Assembly (NCBI GenBank): GCA_030631705.1 | Contig: DAOVKQ010000027.1 | Coordinates: 1-7,236, forward strand | Origin: Candidatus Omnitrophota bacterium | GTDB taxonomy: Bacteria; Omnitrophota; Gorgyraeia; Duberdicusellales; 4484-171 | Reading direction: 5' to 3' | Length of the DNA stretch: 7,236 bases | Shown here: piece by piece, positions 1-5,658 of the stretch | How the letters are laid out: each line of letters begins with the position of its first letter | How positions within the stretch are numbered: the first letter of the stretch is position 1 | Made by a program: the position numbers and the translations under genes | Notes under the pieces: generated by a model | Databases searched by the model: none | Told to the model about the DNA's origin: nothing | What the model saw: only the letters and a program-made list of their open reading frames with translations

Positions 1-1249
1 AAACCCTAAGGAAACCATCAAACACAACCCTTTTATCTTCGGAAACAAAATCGGCGCTGTCATCACCGATAGTAACTGTCAATGATTCAAAAAGAGCCTC
101 TTTCATAAAAGATATCACAAATCTCTTCCAGATAAGCTCATAAAGCCTCTCCTCGTCATGAGTTAAATATTCCCTTATGGAATCCGGCTCCCGCCGGCTG
201 GAAGTGGGCCTTATGGCCTCGTGAGCCAACTGTGCTGATTTCTTTTCTTTGTGCTTATATTCCTTCTCAGACAAATAATCTATGCCGAATTTATCTTTGA
301 TAAAAGACTTTACCTCATCTTTTGCCTTATCGGCAACGTGAAAAGAATCTGTACGCATATACGTAATTAAACCTAACATTTTATCCTTAATTTCTATGCC
401 TTCATATAACTTCTGGGCAACTACCATTGTTTTCTTTGAGGAAAATCTTAATTTATTGAAGGCATCCTGCTGTAATAAGGATGTAGTAAACGGAGGCGGC
501 GGGTTACGTTTAAATTTTCTCCTGGAAATTCCTTTAACAAGAAAACAACTTTTCTCCAAAGCTTTTAACGCTTCAAGGGCGTCTGCTTTAGCAGAAAATA
601 CCGCTTTAGACCCGTTGAACTTTTTTAATCTTGCCTTGAAAGCCGTATTGCCTTTTTTAAATAAAGCCTCCAATTCATAGGTTGTCTTGGGAACAAACTT
701 CTGTATTTCGTTTTCTCTTTCTACGATAAACTTTAGCGCTACCGATTGAACTCTTCCCGCAGAAAGGCCTCTCACTATTTTCTTCCATAAAAGAGGTGAA
801 AGATAATAACCAACTATCCGGTCTAATATCCTGCGCACCTTCTGGGCATTTACCTTATTTATATCCAGCTCTCCCGCGGAACTAAAAGCCTCTTTAACCG
901 CCGACTCCGTTATTTCATGAAAAACAATCCGGTAAAATTTCCTACCCTTTGAATCAAGAATATTCCTTATGTGCCAGCTTATGGCTTCACCTTCTCTGTC
1001 AGGGTCAGTGGCTAAATATATTGCTTCTTTACCTTTTGCTTTCTTTTTAAGAAGACCGGCTATCTTTTTTCTAGAGGGAATAACACGGTAAGAAGGAACA
1101 AACCCTCCCTCAATATCTACGCTTAGAGAGCGTGAAGGTAAATCTACGATATGCCCCATAGAAGACGTGACTTCATACTCAGCCCCTAGGATAGAAGCAA
1201 TTGTCCTCTCTTTGGTGGGCGATTCAACAATAACTAAATACTTACTCAT
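1..1249 (-). CDS. topA: DNA topoisomerase I (type IA), N-terminal 416 codons; 3' end outside window
   Basis: Relaxes negatively supercoiled DNA through a transient 5'-phosphotyrosine single-strand break. The frame is open from the ATG at 1249 to the window edge, so the C-terminal part and any zinc ribbons are not visible. Toprim domain: SKYLVIVESPTK at the N-terminus gives the catalytic Glu9, and TDPDREGEAISWH gives the Mg-binding acids D82, D84 and E86. GLSAGRVQSV (161-170) is the conserved DNA-binding block. NPPPPFTTSLLQQDA (249-263) and ITYMRTDS (295-302) follow, with catalytic Tyr297. AQLAHEAIRPTS is near 339-350. All key residues are intact. The start is fixed by the canonical N-terminus, although no Shine-Dalgarno sequence is visible just upstream. 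It follows dprA on the same strand after an 85-nt gap that contains a plausible promoter. dprA-topA adjacency is common in bacteria. Family identity is practically certain. Confidence 0.97.
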   Translation of the reverse strand, partial: MSKYLVIVESPTKERTIASILGAEYEVTSSMGHIVDLPSRSLSVDIEGGFVPSYRVIPSRKKIAGLLKKKAKGKEAIYLATDPDREGEAISWHIRNILDSKGRKFYRIVFHEITESAVKEAFSSAGELDINKVNAQKVRRILDRIVGYYLSPLLWKKIVRGLSAGRVQSVALKFIVERENEIQKFVPKTTYELEALFKKGNTAFKARLKKFNGSKAVFSAKADALEALKALEKSCFLVKGISRRKFKRNPPPPFTTSLLQQDAFNKLRFSSKKTMVVAQKLYEGIEIKDKMLGLITYMRTDSFHVADKAKDEVKSFIKDKFGIDYLSEKEYKHKEKKSAQLAHEAIRPTSSRREPDSIREYLTHDEERLYELIWKRFVISFMKEALFESLTVTIGDDSADFVSEDKRVVFDGFLRV

Positions 1250-1276
1250 GACTTAGTCGTGTGTCGCGAGTAATGC

Positions 1277-1332
1277 GTATTGAGTGAAAACAATTAATTT
1301 ATAATATTTTCTCAATACCATATACTCAATAC
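1277..1332. repeat. GTATTGAG direct and inverted repeats in dprA-topA spacer
   Basis: The plus strand has GTATTGAGT at 1277-1285, CTCAATAC at 1311-1318 and ACTCAATAC at 1324-1332. The two right-hand copies are direct repeats with a 14-bp period, and both are inverted relative to the left copy. A stem between the left copy and either right copy would enclose or overlap the putative topA promoter. Function unknown: it may be an operator-like array, or a remnant of the short repeats that fill spacers in this genome. Confidence 0.6.
1301..1329 (-). promoter_or_regulatory. Putative sigma-70-type promoter for topA
   Basis: Read on the minus strand: TTGAGT (1324-1329), a 17-nt spacer, then TATTAT (1301-1306). 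Transcription would start near 1294, giving a leader of about 45 nt before the topA ATG. The -35 matches consensus at 4 of 6 positions and the -10 at 5 of 6. No terminator separates dprA from topA, so read-through from aroK-dprA is also likely. The region is AT-rich, so a chance match is possible. Confidence 0.5.
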
Positions 1333-1334
1333 TA

Positions 1335-2210
1335 TTACACTTTAACAGTTTGATAATTCAACTCTTCCAGTATATCCTCCAGGCAATCAACGAGCTTTGC
1401 GCCTTCTTTTATTAATCTGTGGCTGCCTTTGCTTAAAGGAGAATCAGCCTTGCCGGGAAGAGCAAAAACTTCTCTGTTCTGCTCTAAAGCACACCGCGCA
1501 GTAATTAAGGCTCCGCTTTTTTCCGCCGCCTCGACAATAAGCACTCCTTTTGACAATCCGCTTATTATCCGGTTACGACGGGGAAAATTCTCCCGCAACG
1601 GCATCTCCCTTAAAGGAAATTCCGATATCAAAACGCCGGATTCTGATATTTTTTCAGCCAATCCTTTGTTCTGAACCGGATAAATATTAAGAAGACCGCT
1701 GCCCAAAACAGCAATCGTCCTTCCTCTCTTTAATGCCGCTTTATGCACCGCTGTATCAATACCTCTGGCTAATCCGGAAACTATTACCATACCTAAGCCG
1801 GAAAGCGAAAAAGAAAATCTCTCGGCCATTGATAGACCATAAAACGTTGCCCGGCGCGATCCGACTACGGCAAAACAAAATTCCCTTAATATCTTCCTGT
1901 CACCGCGTAAATATAACACTAACGGCGGATAGTACAGTTCTCTCAACAGCTCAGGATAATCATCATCAAATAAATCAATTATAGAAACTTTTTCTTTCTC
2001 TATCAGCCCAAGCTCCTCCTCAAAACCCTTAGAATCCCTGTGAGATAAAATATTGTCCGCATCTTTCTCTGTTAATCCGGCAGATAAAAAATCCGCTCTT
2101 TGCGCTTTGAGAATCTCATCGCTATCTTTGAAATAGTCGACGACTATTCTTAACTTATCGGCAGAGAAAAATTTTATTATATTGAGCAGGACTAAAGATC
2201 TTTTAAACAT
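1335..2210 (-). CDS. dprA: DNA processing protein DprA (Smf), 291 aa
   Basis: Cytoplasmic single-stranded-DNA-binding protein that loads RecA onto incoming DNA during natural transformation and is also widespread outside competent species. Residues 1 to about 70 look like the helical SAM-like domain (SAGLTEKDADNIL at 43-55). Residues from about 76 on form the Rossmann-like domain. Visible family motifs: VGSRR (116-120), SGLARGID (145-152), GSGL (170-173), ENFPRRNRIISGLS (207-220), EAAEKSGALITA (227-238) and ALPGKADSPLSKGSHRLIKEGA (250-271). The protein stops soon after this block, so the C-terminal winged-helix domain of longer homologues (about 360-375 aa) is absent; short DprA proteins of this design are known. 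Its ATG overlaps the end of aroK by 8 nt, which suggests translational coupling. Only a weak AGGA lies upstream. Confidence 0.97.
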   Translation of the reverse strand: MFKRSLVLLNIIKFFSADKLRIVVDYFKDSDEILKAQRADFLSAGLTEKDADNILSHRDSKGFEEELGLIEKEKVSIIDLFDDDYPELLRELYYPPLVLYLRGDRKILREFCFAVVGSRRATFYGLSMAERFSFSLSGLGMVIVSGLARGIDTAVHKAALKRGRTIAVLGSGLLNIYPVQNKGLAEKISESGVLISEFPLREMPLRENFPRRNRIISGLSKGVLIVEAAEKSGALITARCALEQNREVFALPGKADSPLSKGSHRLIKEGAKLVDCLEDILEELNYQTVKV

Positions 2211-2718
2211 CTGCTAAAATCCTGGTTATTTCTTCCACTACCTGAGAGGGACTGGACCGGCCAGTGTCAAGACGCAAACGCACCTGCCGGTAAAAAGGCT
2301 CCCGCAAAGTAAGAAGTTCTTCTATCTTAGCCTGGGGATCAGAAACATTTAACAACGGCCTCATCTTTTCATTTCTTACCCGCCCGTAAATAATTTCAGC
2401 GCCGGCCTGTAAACAAATCGTAACGCCTGTGCGGTTGAGGATATCCAGATTCTCTTTATCCATTACCACGCCTCCTCCGCAGCTCACTACCAGATTCTTA
2501 TTTTGAGAAATCTCCTTCAAGATATCTTTCTCTATTTTCCTAAAATAAGCTTCACCCTTACCAGAAAAAATATCCGCGATGCTTCTCCCGTCTCTCTGCT
2601 CGATTGCCTCATCCATTTCCAGAAATTTTTTCTTTAGGCTTACGGCAAGCAATTTGCCTACGGTAGTCTTCCCTGTCCCCATGAATCCTACGAGATATAT
2701 ATTTCTATCCATATTCAT
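2203..2718 (-). CDS. aroK: Shikimate kinase, 171 aa
   Basis: Phosphorylates shikimate to shikimate 3-phosphate with ATP, the fifth step of the shikimate pathway to chorismate and aromatic amino acids. P-loop NMP-kinase fold with every expected motif: Walker A GFMGTGKTTVGK (11-22, Lys17), LEMDEAIE with the shikimate-binding Asp36, FRKIEKD with Arg60, CGGGVV (Gly81-83, the shikimate-binding loop), the lid motif MRPLL with Arg120, and YRQ with Arg144. Length is typical of the family. Start: ATG at 2718 (MNMDRN), with an in-frame alternative Met at 2712. Neither has a Shine-Dalgarno sequence, and the predicted transcription start falls almost on the first ATG. First gene of the aroK-dprA(-topA) unit, divergent from the CheC-like gene. 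Confidence 0.97.
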   Translation of the reverse strand: MNMDRNIYLVGFMGTGKTTVGKLLAVSLKKKFLEMDEAIEQRDGRSIADIFSGKGEAYFRKIEKDILKEISQNKNLVVSCGGGVVMDKENLDILNRTGVTICLQAGAEIIYGRVRNEKMRPLLNVSDPQAKIEELLTLREPFYRQVRLRLDTGRSSPSQVVEEITRILADV

Positions 2719-2724
2719 ACCAGA

Positions 2725-2753
2725 AATCTATACTATAATAAAAACTTTGTCAA
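2725..2753 (-). promoter_or_regulatory. Sigma-70-type promoter for aroK-dprA, possibly giving a leaderless mRNA
   Basis: Read on the minus strand: a perfect TTGACA (2748-2753), 17-nt spacer, then TAGATT (2725-2730, 4 of 6). Counting 7 nt past the -10 puts the start site at about 2718, the A of the aroK ATG. The alternative -10 TATAGA (2727-2732) has a 15-nt spacer and gives a similar start. No ribosome-binding site precedes the ATG, which fits a very short or absent leader. Confidence 0.6.
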
Positions 2754-2775
2754 GTTTTATCGAAGAAAATTAACC

Positions 2776-2804
2776 TTGCATATAGATAATAGAAATGCTA
2801 TTAT
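2776..2804 (+). promoter_or_regulatory. Sigma-70-type promoter for the CheC-like/GGDEF operon
   Basis: TTGCAT (2776-2781, 4 of 6 match including TTG), 17-nt spacer, then TATTAT (2799-2804, 5 of 6). Predicted start is near 2811, giving a leader of about 50 nt ahead of the ribosome-binding site at 2851. It lies back to back with the aroK promoter, the two -35 boxes being about 22 bp apart. Confidence 0.6.
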
Positions 2805-2850
2805 TTATACAAATAACCATAACCATCTGGATGAAAAATATAATTAATTG

Positions 2851-2855
2851 AGGAG
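2851..2855 (+). promoter_or_regulatory. Ribosome-binding site deciding the CheC-like start
   Basis: AGGAG ends 6 nt before the ATG at 2862 but only 3 nt before the ATG at 2859. Two ATG codons are adjacent in frame. Normal spacing favours the second, so the protein probably begins MKDEMDIL rather than MMKDEMDIL. Confidence 0.65.
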
Positions 2856-2861
2856 AATATG

Positions 2862-3470
2862 ATGAAAGATGAAATGGATATCCTGAAAGAAGTCGGGACT
2901 ACCGCTGCCGCGCACGGCAGCATTGCCCTTTCGGAAATTCTAGGAAGAAAAATAATTCTTAAACTTCCATCGGTAAGCATTCTCCCCCAGAAAACAGCAC
3001 ACGACGATATCCCCATACAAGGTATGGTATTAACAATGCAGGTTCAGATTTTAAGCGGACTCCAGGGAAAAATAGTCTTTATGCTGGAAGAACAAAGCGC
3101 TTTCAAATTGATAGATATGTGCTATAAAACAAAAAACTCCGATGATAAAAAAACAGGACTATTCACTGAAATGGGAATGTCGGTAATAAAAGAAATAGGT
3201 AATATAATCATATCCAGCTATATAAACTCATTGAGTTTCTTTATAAAAAAGCCGATTATTCCCTCGTTTCCTATATTAATTAATGCTCCTTTTAAAGAAG
3301 TAATAAGCAACCTTATGCCGGGATATAAAGACGAAAATTACATATTGGTAGTCGAAGCTGTTTTTGAAGAAGAAGAAAACAAAATTAAAGGAAATTTCTG
3401 GTTGATTCTAACTCCCGGCGCAGCTGAGGAAATCAAAAAAGCCTGTAAGGACATGCTCAAAAATATATGA
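2862..3470 (+). CDS. CheC-like CheY-P phosphatase family protein with one intact active site, 202 aa
   Basis: Resembles the CheC/CheX/FliY family, which dephosphorylates phospho-receiver domains in chemotaxis. CheC-type proteins carry two copies of a helix motif D/S-x3-E-x2-N-x22-P. Here the second copy is exact (Ser107, Glu111, Asn114, Pro137; text SVIKEIGN). The first keeps Asp6, Glu10 and Pro36 with correct spacing, but the catalytic Asn is Thr13 (DILKEVGT). This suggests one working site. Length is close to T. maritima CheC (about 205 aa) and longer than single-site CheX (about 155 aa). No membrane segment or signal peptide, so cytoplasmic. First gene of a two-gene operon, with a receiver-GGDEF gene 6 nt downstream whose receiver is the obvious candidate partner. 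Family assignment is confident; the choice between CheC and CheX naming is not, so no symbol is given. Confidence 0.85.
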   Translation: MKDEMDILKEVGTTAAAHGSIALSEILGRKIILKLPSVSILPQKTAHDDIPIQGMVLTMQVQILSGLQGKIVFMLEEQSAFKLIDMCYKTKNSDDKKTGLFTEMGMSVIKEIGNIIISSYINSLSFFIKKPIIPSFPILINAPFKEVISNLMPGYKDENYILVVEAVFEEEENKIKGNFWLILTPGAAEEIKKACKDMLKNI

Positions 3471-3476
3471 CCCGAT

Positions 3477-4433
3477 ATGGAAGAAGAATCCACAAACGAA
3501 GCCAACATCCTTTTTTTAAGTTCTGACATTCAGGTAAAAGAATATTCAGAAAGCCTGCTTAAAGGTGAAGGCTATATGATAAATAGCCACGACAAAACAG
3601 AATCTTTCCTGGCCGACTTAGAAAATAAACCTTTTGATCTCATCCTGATGGATTTCAAAGGAGAAAATGTAAACGGCAGTGAACTATGCAAAAGCATAAG
3701 GAATAACTTCATGCTCAGGCACATCCCGATTATCCTTCTTATCGAAAAACACCATACCATAGATAAAATTAAAGGTATCTACGCCGGTGCTGATGATTAT
3801 ATCGAGAAACCCCCCCAGGCCGGTGAACTTCTAACCCGCGTTAAAGCAAGCCTTTGGCGGGCACAAAGGGATTTAGACGCTAATCCTCTAACGAAATTGC
3901 CGGGAAACGCGTCCATTCTTAGAGAACTGGAAAAAAGAATAGCTGATAACGAAATCTTCTGTGCTGCCTATGCTGACTTAGACAAGTTTAAAGAATATAA
4001 CGATTACTATGGTTTCGAATGGGGAGATAAAATAATCAAACACACAGCATTTACATTATCCAATGCTATTAAAATAATAGGTAAAGATACTGATTTCGTA
4101 GGCCATATAGGGGGAGATGACTTTTTATTTATCACTTCACTCGACACCGTTGATGCCGTTTGTAAAAAAGTAATAGCCGATTTTGACGCCAGCATATCTT
4201 CATTTTACAGAAAGGAAGATAAAGAAAAAGGCTGCATCACGATCAAAGACAGAAAAGGTATAGTGGCTAAAATACCTTTTATGACTATTTCTATCGGCGC
4301 CGCAAGCAACTATAAGCGCTCAATAACCCACACCGGCCAAATTATACAGATTGCCACGGAACTAAAAACATATTCAAAAACATTCCCCAAAAGTATCTAC
4401 ATTATCGACCGCAGATCAGACAACTACAAATAA
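3477..4433 (+). CDS. Response-regulator-like protein: degenerate receiver plus GGDEF (GGDDF) domain, 318 aa
   Basis: Two domains. Receiver (about 9-128): phosphoacceptor position Asp59 (LILMDF) and Lys111 (YIEKP) are present. The N-terminal acidic pair is Ser15-Ser16 (ILFLSSD, usually DD), and the conserved Thr/Ser is Ile89 (IPIILLIE). Phosphorylation is therefore doubtful. GGDEF (about 135-312): NPLTKLPGN, metal-site Asp167 in DLDKFKEYND, Asn175, Asp184, and signature GGDDF (212-216) in place of GGDEF/GGEEF. The inhibitory-site position has Lys203-x-x-Asp206 where RxxD is usual. It may make c-di-GMP, or may only bind GTP or c-di-GMP. From memory, GHIGGDDF-type domains with LPGN and a C-terminal DRR form a recurring GGDEF subgroup. 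Starts 6 nt after the CheC-like stop without a clear Shine-Dalgarno sequence, so translational coupling is likely. Confidence 0.9.
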   Translation: MEEESTNEANILFLSSDIQVKEYSESLLKGEGYMINSHDKTESFLADLENKPFDLILMDFKGENVNGSELCKSIRNNFMLRHIPIILLIEKHHTIDKIKGIYAGADDYIEKPPQAGELLTRVKASLWRAQRDLDANPLTKLPGNASILRELEKRIADNEIFCAAYADLDKFKEYNDYYGFEWGDKIIKHTAFTLSNAIKIIGKDTDFVGHIGGDDFLFITSLDTVDAVCKKVIADFDASISSFYRKEDKEKGCITIKDRKGIVAKIPFMTISIGAASNYKRSITHTGQIIQIATELKTYSKTFPKSIYIIDRRSDNYK

Positions 4434-4451
4434 TGAAAATTCGATCCTGAG

Positions 4452-4516
4452 CGAACGAAGTAAGCCAAAGGGTAATATTCGGACTGGAAGGATAGACTTT
4501 ACTATCCTTCGTTTCG
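4452..4516. repeat. Imperfect inverted repeat and hairpin in convergent spacer (possible terminator region)
   Basis: Outer arms CGAACGAAG (4452-4460) and CTTCGTTTCG (about 4507-4516) are near-complementary. Inside the right part lies a 9-bp hairpin, GAAGGATAG (4487-4495) and CTATCCTTC (4502-4510), with a 6-nt loop. The right outer arm overlaps that hairpin, so the two foldings compete. It sits 19-80 nt after the GGDEF stop and 66-130 nt after the convergent PilZ stop. No T-tract follows on either strand, so this is not a textbook intrinsic terminator. The stretch starting GATCCTGAGCGAACGAAG (4443-4460) resembles, from memory, a CCTGAGCGAAGCGAAGG repeat seen in many uncultured genomes. The rest of 4434-4581 shows nothing supportable. 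Confidence 0.5.
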
Positions 4517-4581
4517 GTAAGGAACTATGAAGAAAAAACTTGGCAATAAATTATTAGCGCGATTAAGATATTAATCTGACC

Positions 4582-4872
4582 CTATGCCGCCAGCGGTATT
4601 GTGCTTACTTTACTAAAAGCCAAACCTGACTCAAAAATGTTACCTTTTTGAGTACTCCAGATCACTTTTCCTTTAACAAAAAAAGGAGCTATATTAGAAA
4701 GTACTTTAAATTCCCCGGAAAAGCTTTCTTCTTTATCCAAAGCATGTTTTGTGACAACGCGCATACCACCTGTGCTCAGATCCTGGATTTCAACATCTTC
4801 TTTTCTGTCTTTTAGAGACAAATGTGTCTTTTCGCTTAAATCACAACGGCTGAATTTTCTCTTCTCATCCAT
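4582..4872 (-). CDS. Single-domain PilZ c-di-GMP-binding protein, 96 aa
   Basis: PilZ domains bind c-di-GMP and pass the signal to partner proteins. Both ligand-binding motifs are present: R5-x3-R9 (RKFSR) at the N-terminus and D31-x-S33-x2-G36 (DLSTGG) at the start of the barrel. Later strands include KGKVIWS (68-74) and ESGLAF (81-86), typical of the family. The protein is one bare PilZ domain with no signal peptide or membrane segment, so cytoplasmic. Start: ATG at 4872, preceded by a strong AAGGAGG-type ribosome-binding site (AGGAGG at 4879-4884, 6-nt spacing). It overlaps the end of cheW by 8 nt (ATGGATGA), so the two are co-transcribed. The pairing suggests that c-di-GMP input reaches the chemotaxis apparatus. 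Domain identity is sure; the partner is inferred. Confidence 0.93.
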   Translation of the reverse strand: MDEKRKFSRCDLSEKTHLSLKDRKEDVEIQDLSTGGMRVVTKHALDKEESFSGEFKVLSNIAPFFVKGKVIWSTQKGNIFESGLAFSKVSTIPLAA

Positions 4873-5371
4873 TGTTCCCCTCCTTTTTGGTTTTTTCCTC
4901 TCGTGTTTCTTTTATACCTTCTACTTCTCCCTGGGAAAATATTTCAGTTAAATCAATGAGAGTAAGTAACCGGTCTTCCAATTTTCCTATCCCTTTTAAA
5001 TACCTCTGCTGAACTTCTGTAGTAATTAATTCAGGAGTCTGATCGATATCTTCTACGGAAAGCCGCAAGACTTCCGTCACTTCATCTACAATCATTCCCA
5101 CGATATTATCTTCTATTTCGACAACCACAATTCTTGTTTTATCCGAACGGCCAGCCGCCTTCAAGCTTAATCGTTTAGCTAAATCAATAACAGCTAGAAT
5201 TTGCCCGCGTAAATTCATTACTCCTTCGATAAAAACAGGAGCTCGCGGCACAGGAGTAATCTCAACCATACGCACAATCTTTCTTACCTGATTTATCTCA
5301 ACGCCAAACTCCTCCGTTCCAATCTTAAAAATCACCAACTGTAATTCCTGCAACTGAGAAGATTCTCCCAT
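4865..5371 (-). CDS. cheW: Chemotaxis coupling protein CheW, 168 aa
   Basis: Scaffold protein that bridges chemoreceptors and the histidine kinase CheA in sensory arrays. The sequence is CheW from end to end: LVIFKIGTEEFGVEI (12-26), VRKIVRMVEITPVP (29-42), the conserved loop GVMNLRGQILAVIDL (50-64), TRIVVVE (79-85), GMIVDEVTEVLRL (92-104), and YLKGIGKLEDRLLTLIDL (124-141). After about 145 comes a charged Lys/Glu-rich tail (EGIKETREEKTKKEGNNG) beyond the CheW fold. Length is near the usual 150-170 aa. A good ribosome-binding site, AAGGAG (5379-5384), sits 7 nt before the ATG. First gene of a cheW-PilZ operon. No cheA, receptor, cheR or cheB is in the window, so it may work with a signalling cluster elsewhere or in an alternative array. 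Confidence 0.97.
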   Translation of the reverse strand: MGESSQLQELQLVIFKIGTEEFGVEINQVRKIVRMVEITPVPRAPVFIEGVMNLRGQILAVIDLAKRLSLKAAGRSDKTRIVVVEIEDNIVGMIVDEVTEVLRLSVEDIDQTPELITTEVQQRYLKGIGKLEDRLLTLIDLTEIFSQGEVEGIKETREEKTKKEGNNG

Positions 5372-5439
5372 ATCCTAACTCCTTAATCTCGGTGAAGGTG
5401 ATAAACTTATTTCACCCTCTCCAACTCTATATACAGTTT

Positions 5440-5467
5440 ATTATACCACAATAATTATTTTATACAA
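5440..5467 (-). promoter_or_regulatory. Extended -10 promoter for cheW-PilZ
   Basis: On the minus strand TGGTATAAT gives a consensus TATAAT (5440-5445) with an upstream TGn (5446-5448). A weak -35 TTGTAT (5462-5467) lies 16 nt further up. Predicted start is near 5433, giving a leader of about 60 nt. The leader contains a possible small hairpin (GGTGA at 5397-5401 pairing with TCACC at 5412-5416). Confidence 0.6.
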
Positions 5468-5503
5468 AATAAGAAAATTTGGAGTTTCCCCAAAATTTTT
5501 ATA

Positions 5504-5650
5504 ATAACCAAATAATTACCAATAACCAAAATCCCAATAAAATCAATACATTTCCTGCTTGGTTATTGATTATTGTCCTCCTTCGTTAAAACTTCGGAGA
5601 GACAATCTCGCTGAAGCCTTGGCGAAGGCGGATTGAATTGGGAAATGTCC
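5504..5650. repeat. Compound inverted-repeat element (possible non-autonomous miniature element)
   Basis: Several nested dyads occur: CAATAACCAA (5520-5529) with TTGGTTATTG (5559-5568), perfect over 10 bp; ACATTTCC (5548-5555) with GGAAATGT (5641-5648), which bound about 101 bp; ATTGTC...CTCC (5572-5582) with GGAG...GACAAT (5596-5606), a hairpin with a small bulge; and GCCTT (5616-5620) with AAGGC (5625-5629). There is no ORF. Target-site duplications were not found. Non-autonomous mobile repeat or processed structured RNA are both open; the dyads themselves are directly visible. Confidence 0.55.
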
Positions 5651-5658
5651 AAAATAAG

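Noticed and set aside
396..680. 94-codon plus-strand open frame
   Set aside because: It lies fully inside the well-supported topA gene on the opposite strand, and its translation resembles no family I know.
4527..4574. 15-codon micro-ORF (MKKKLGNKLLARLRY) after an AAGGA in the convergent spacer
   Set aside because: The ribosome-binding site spacing is only 3 nt, there is no promoter nearby, and such short frames are expected by chance. It could be a remnant, but nothing supports translation.
4561..4576. GATTA/TAATC hairpin just downstream of the PilZ stop as a terminator
   Set aside because: The stem is only 5 bp, all but one A-T pairs, with no T-tract on the minus strand; too weak to call.
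5474..5500. AAAATTTGG/CCAAAATTTT hairpin as a second terminator
   Set aside because: The stem is imperfect and almost all A-T, and no plus-strand gene ends before it. Mentioned only in the spacer description.
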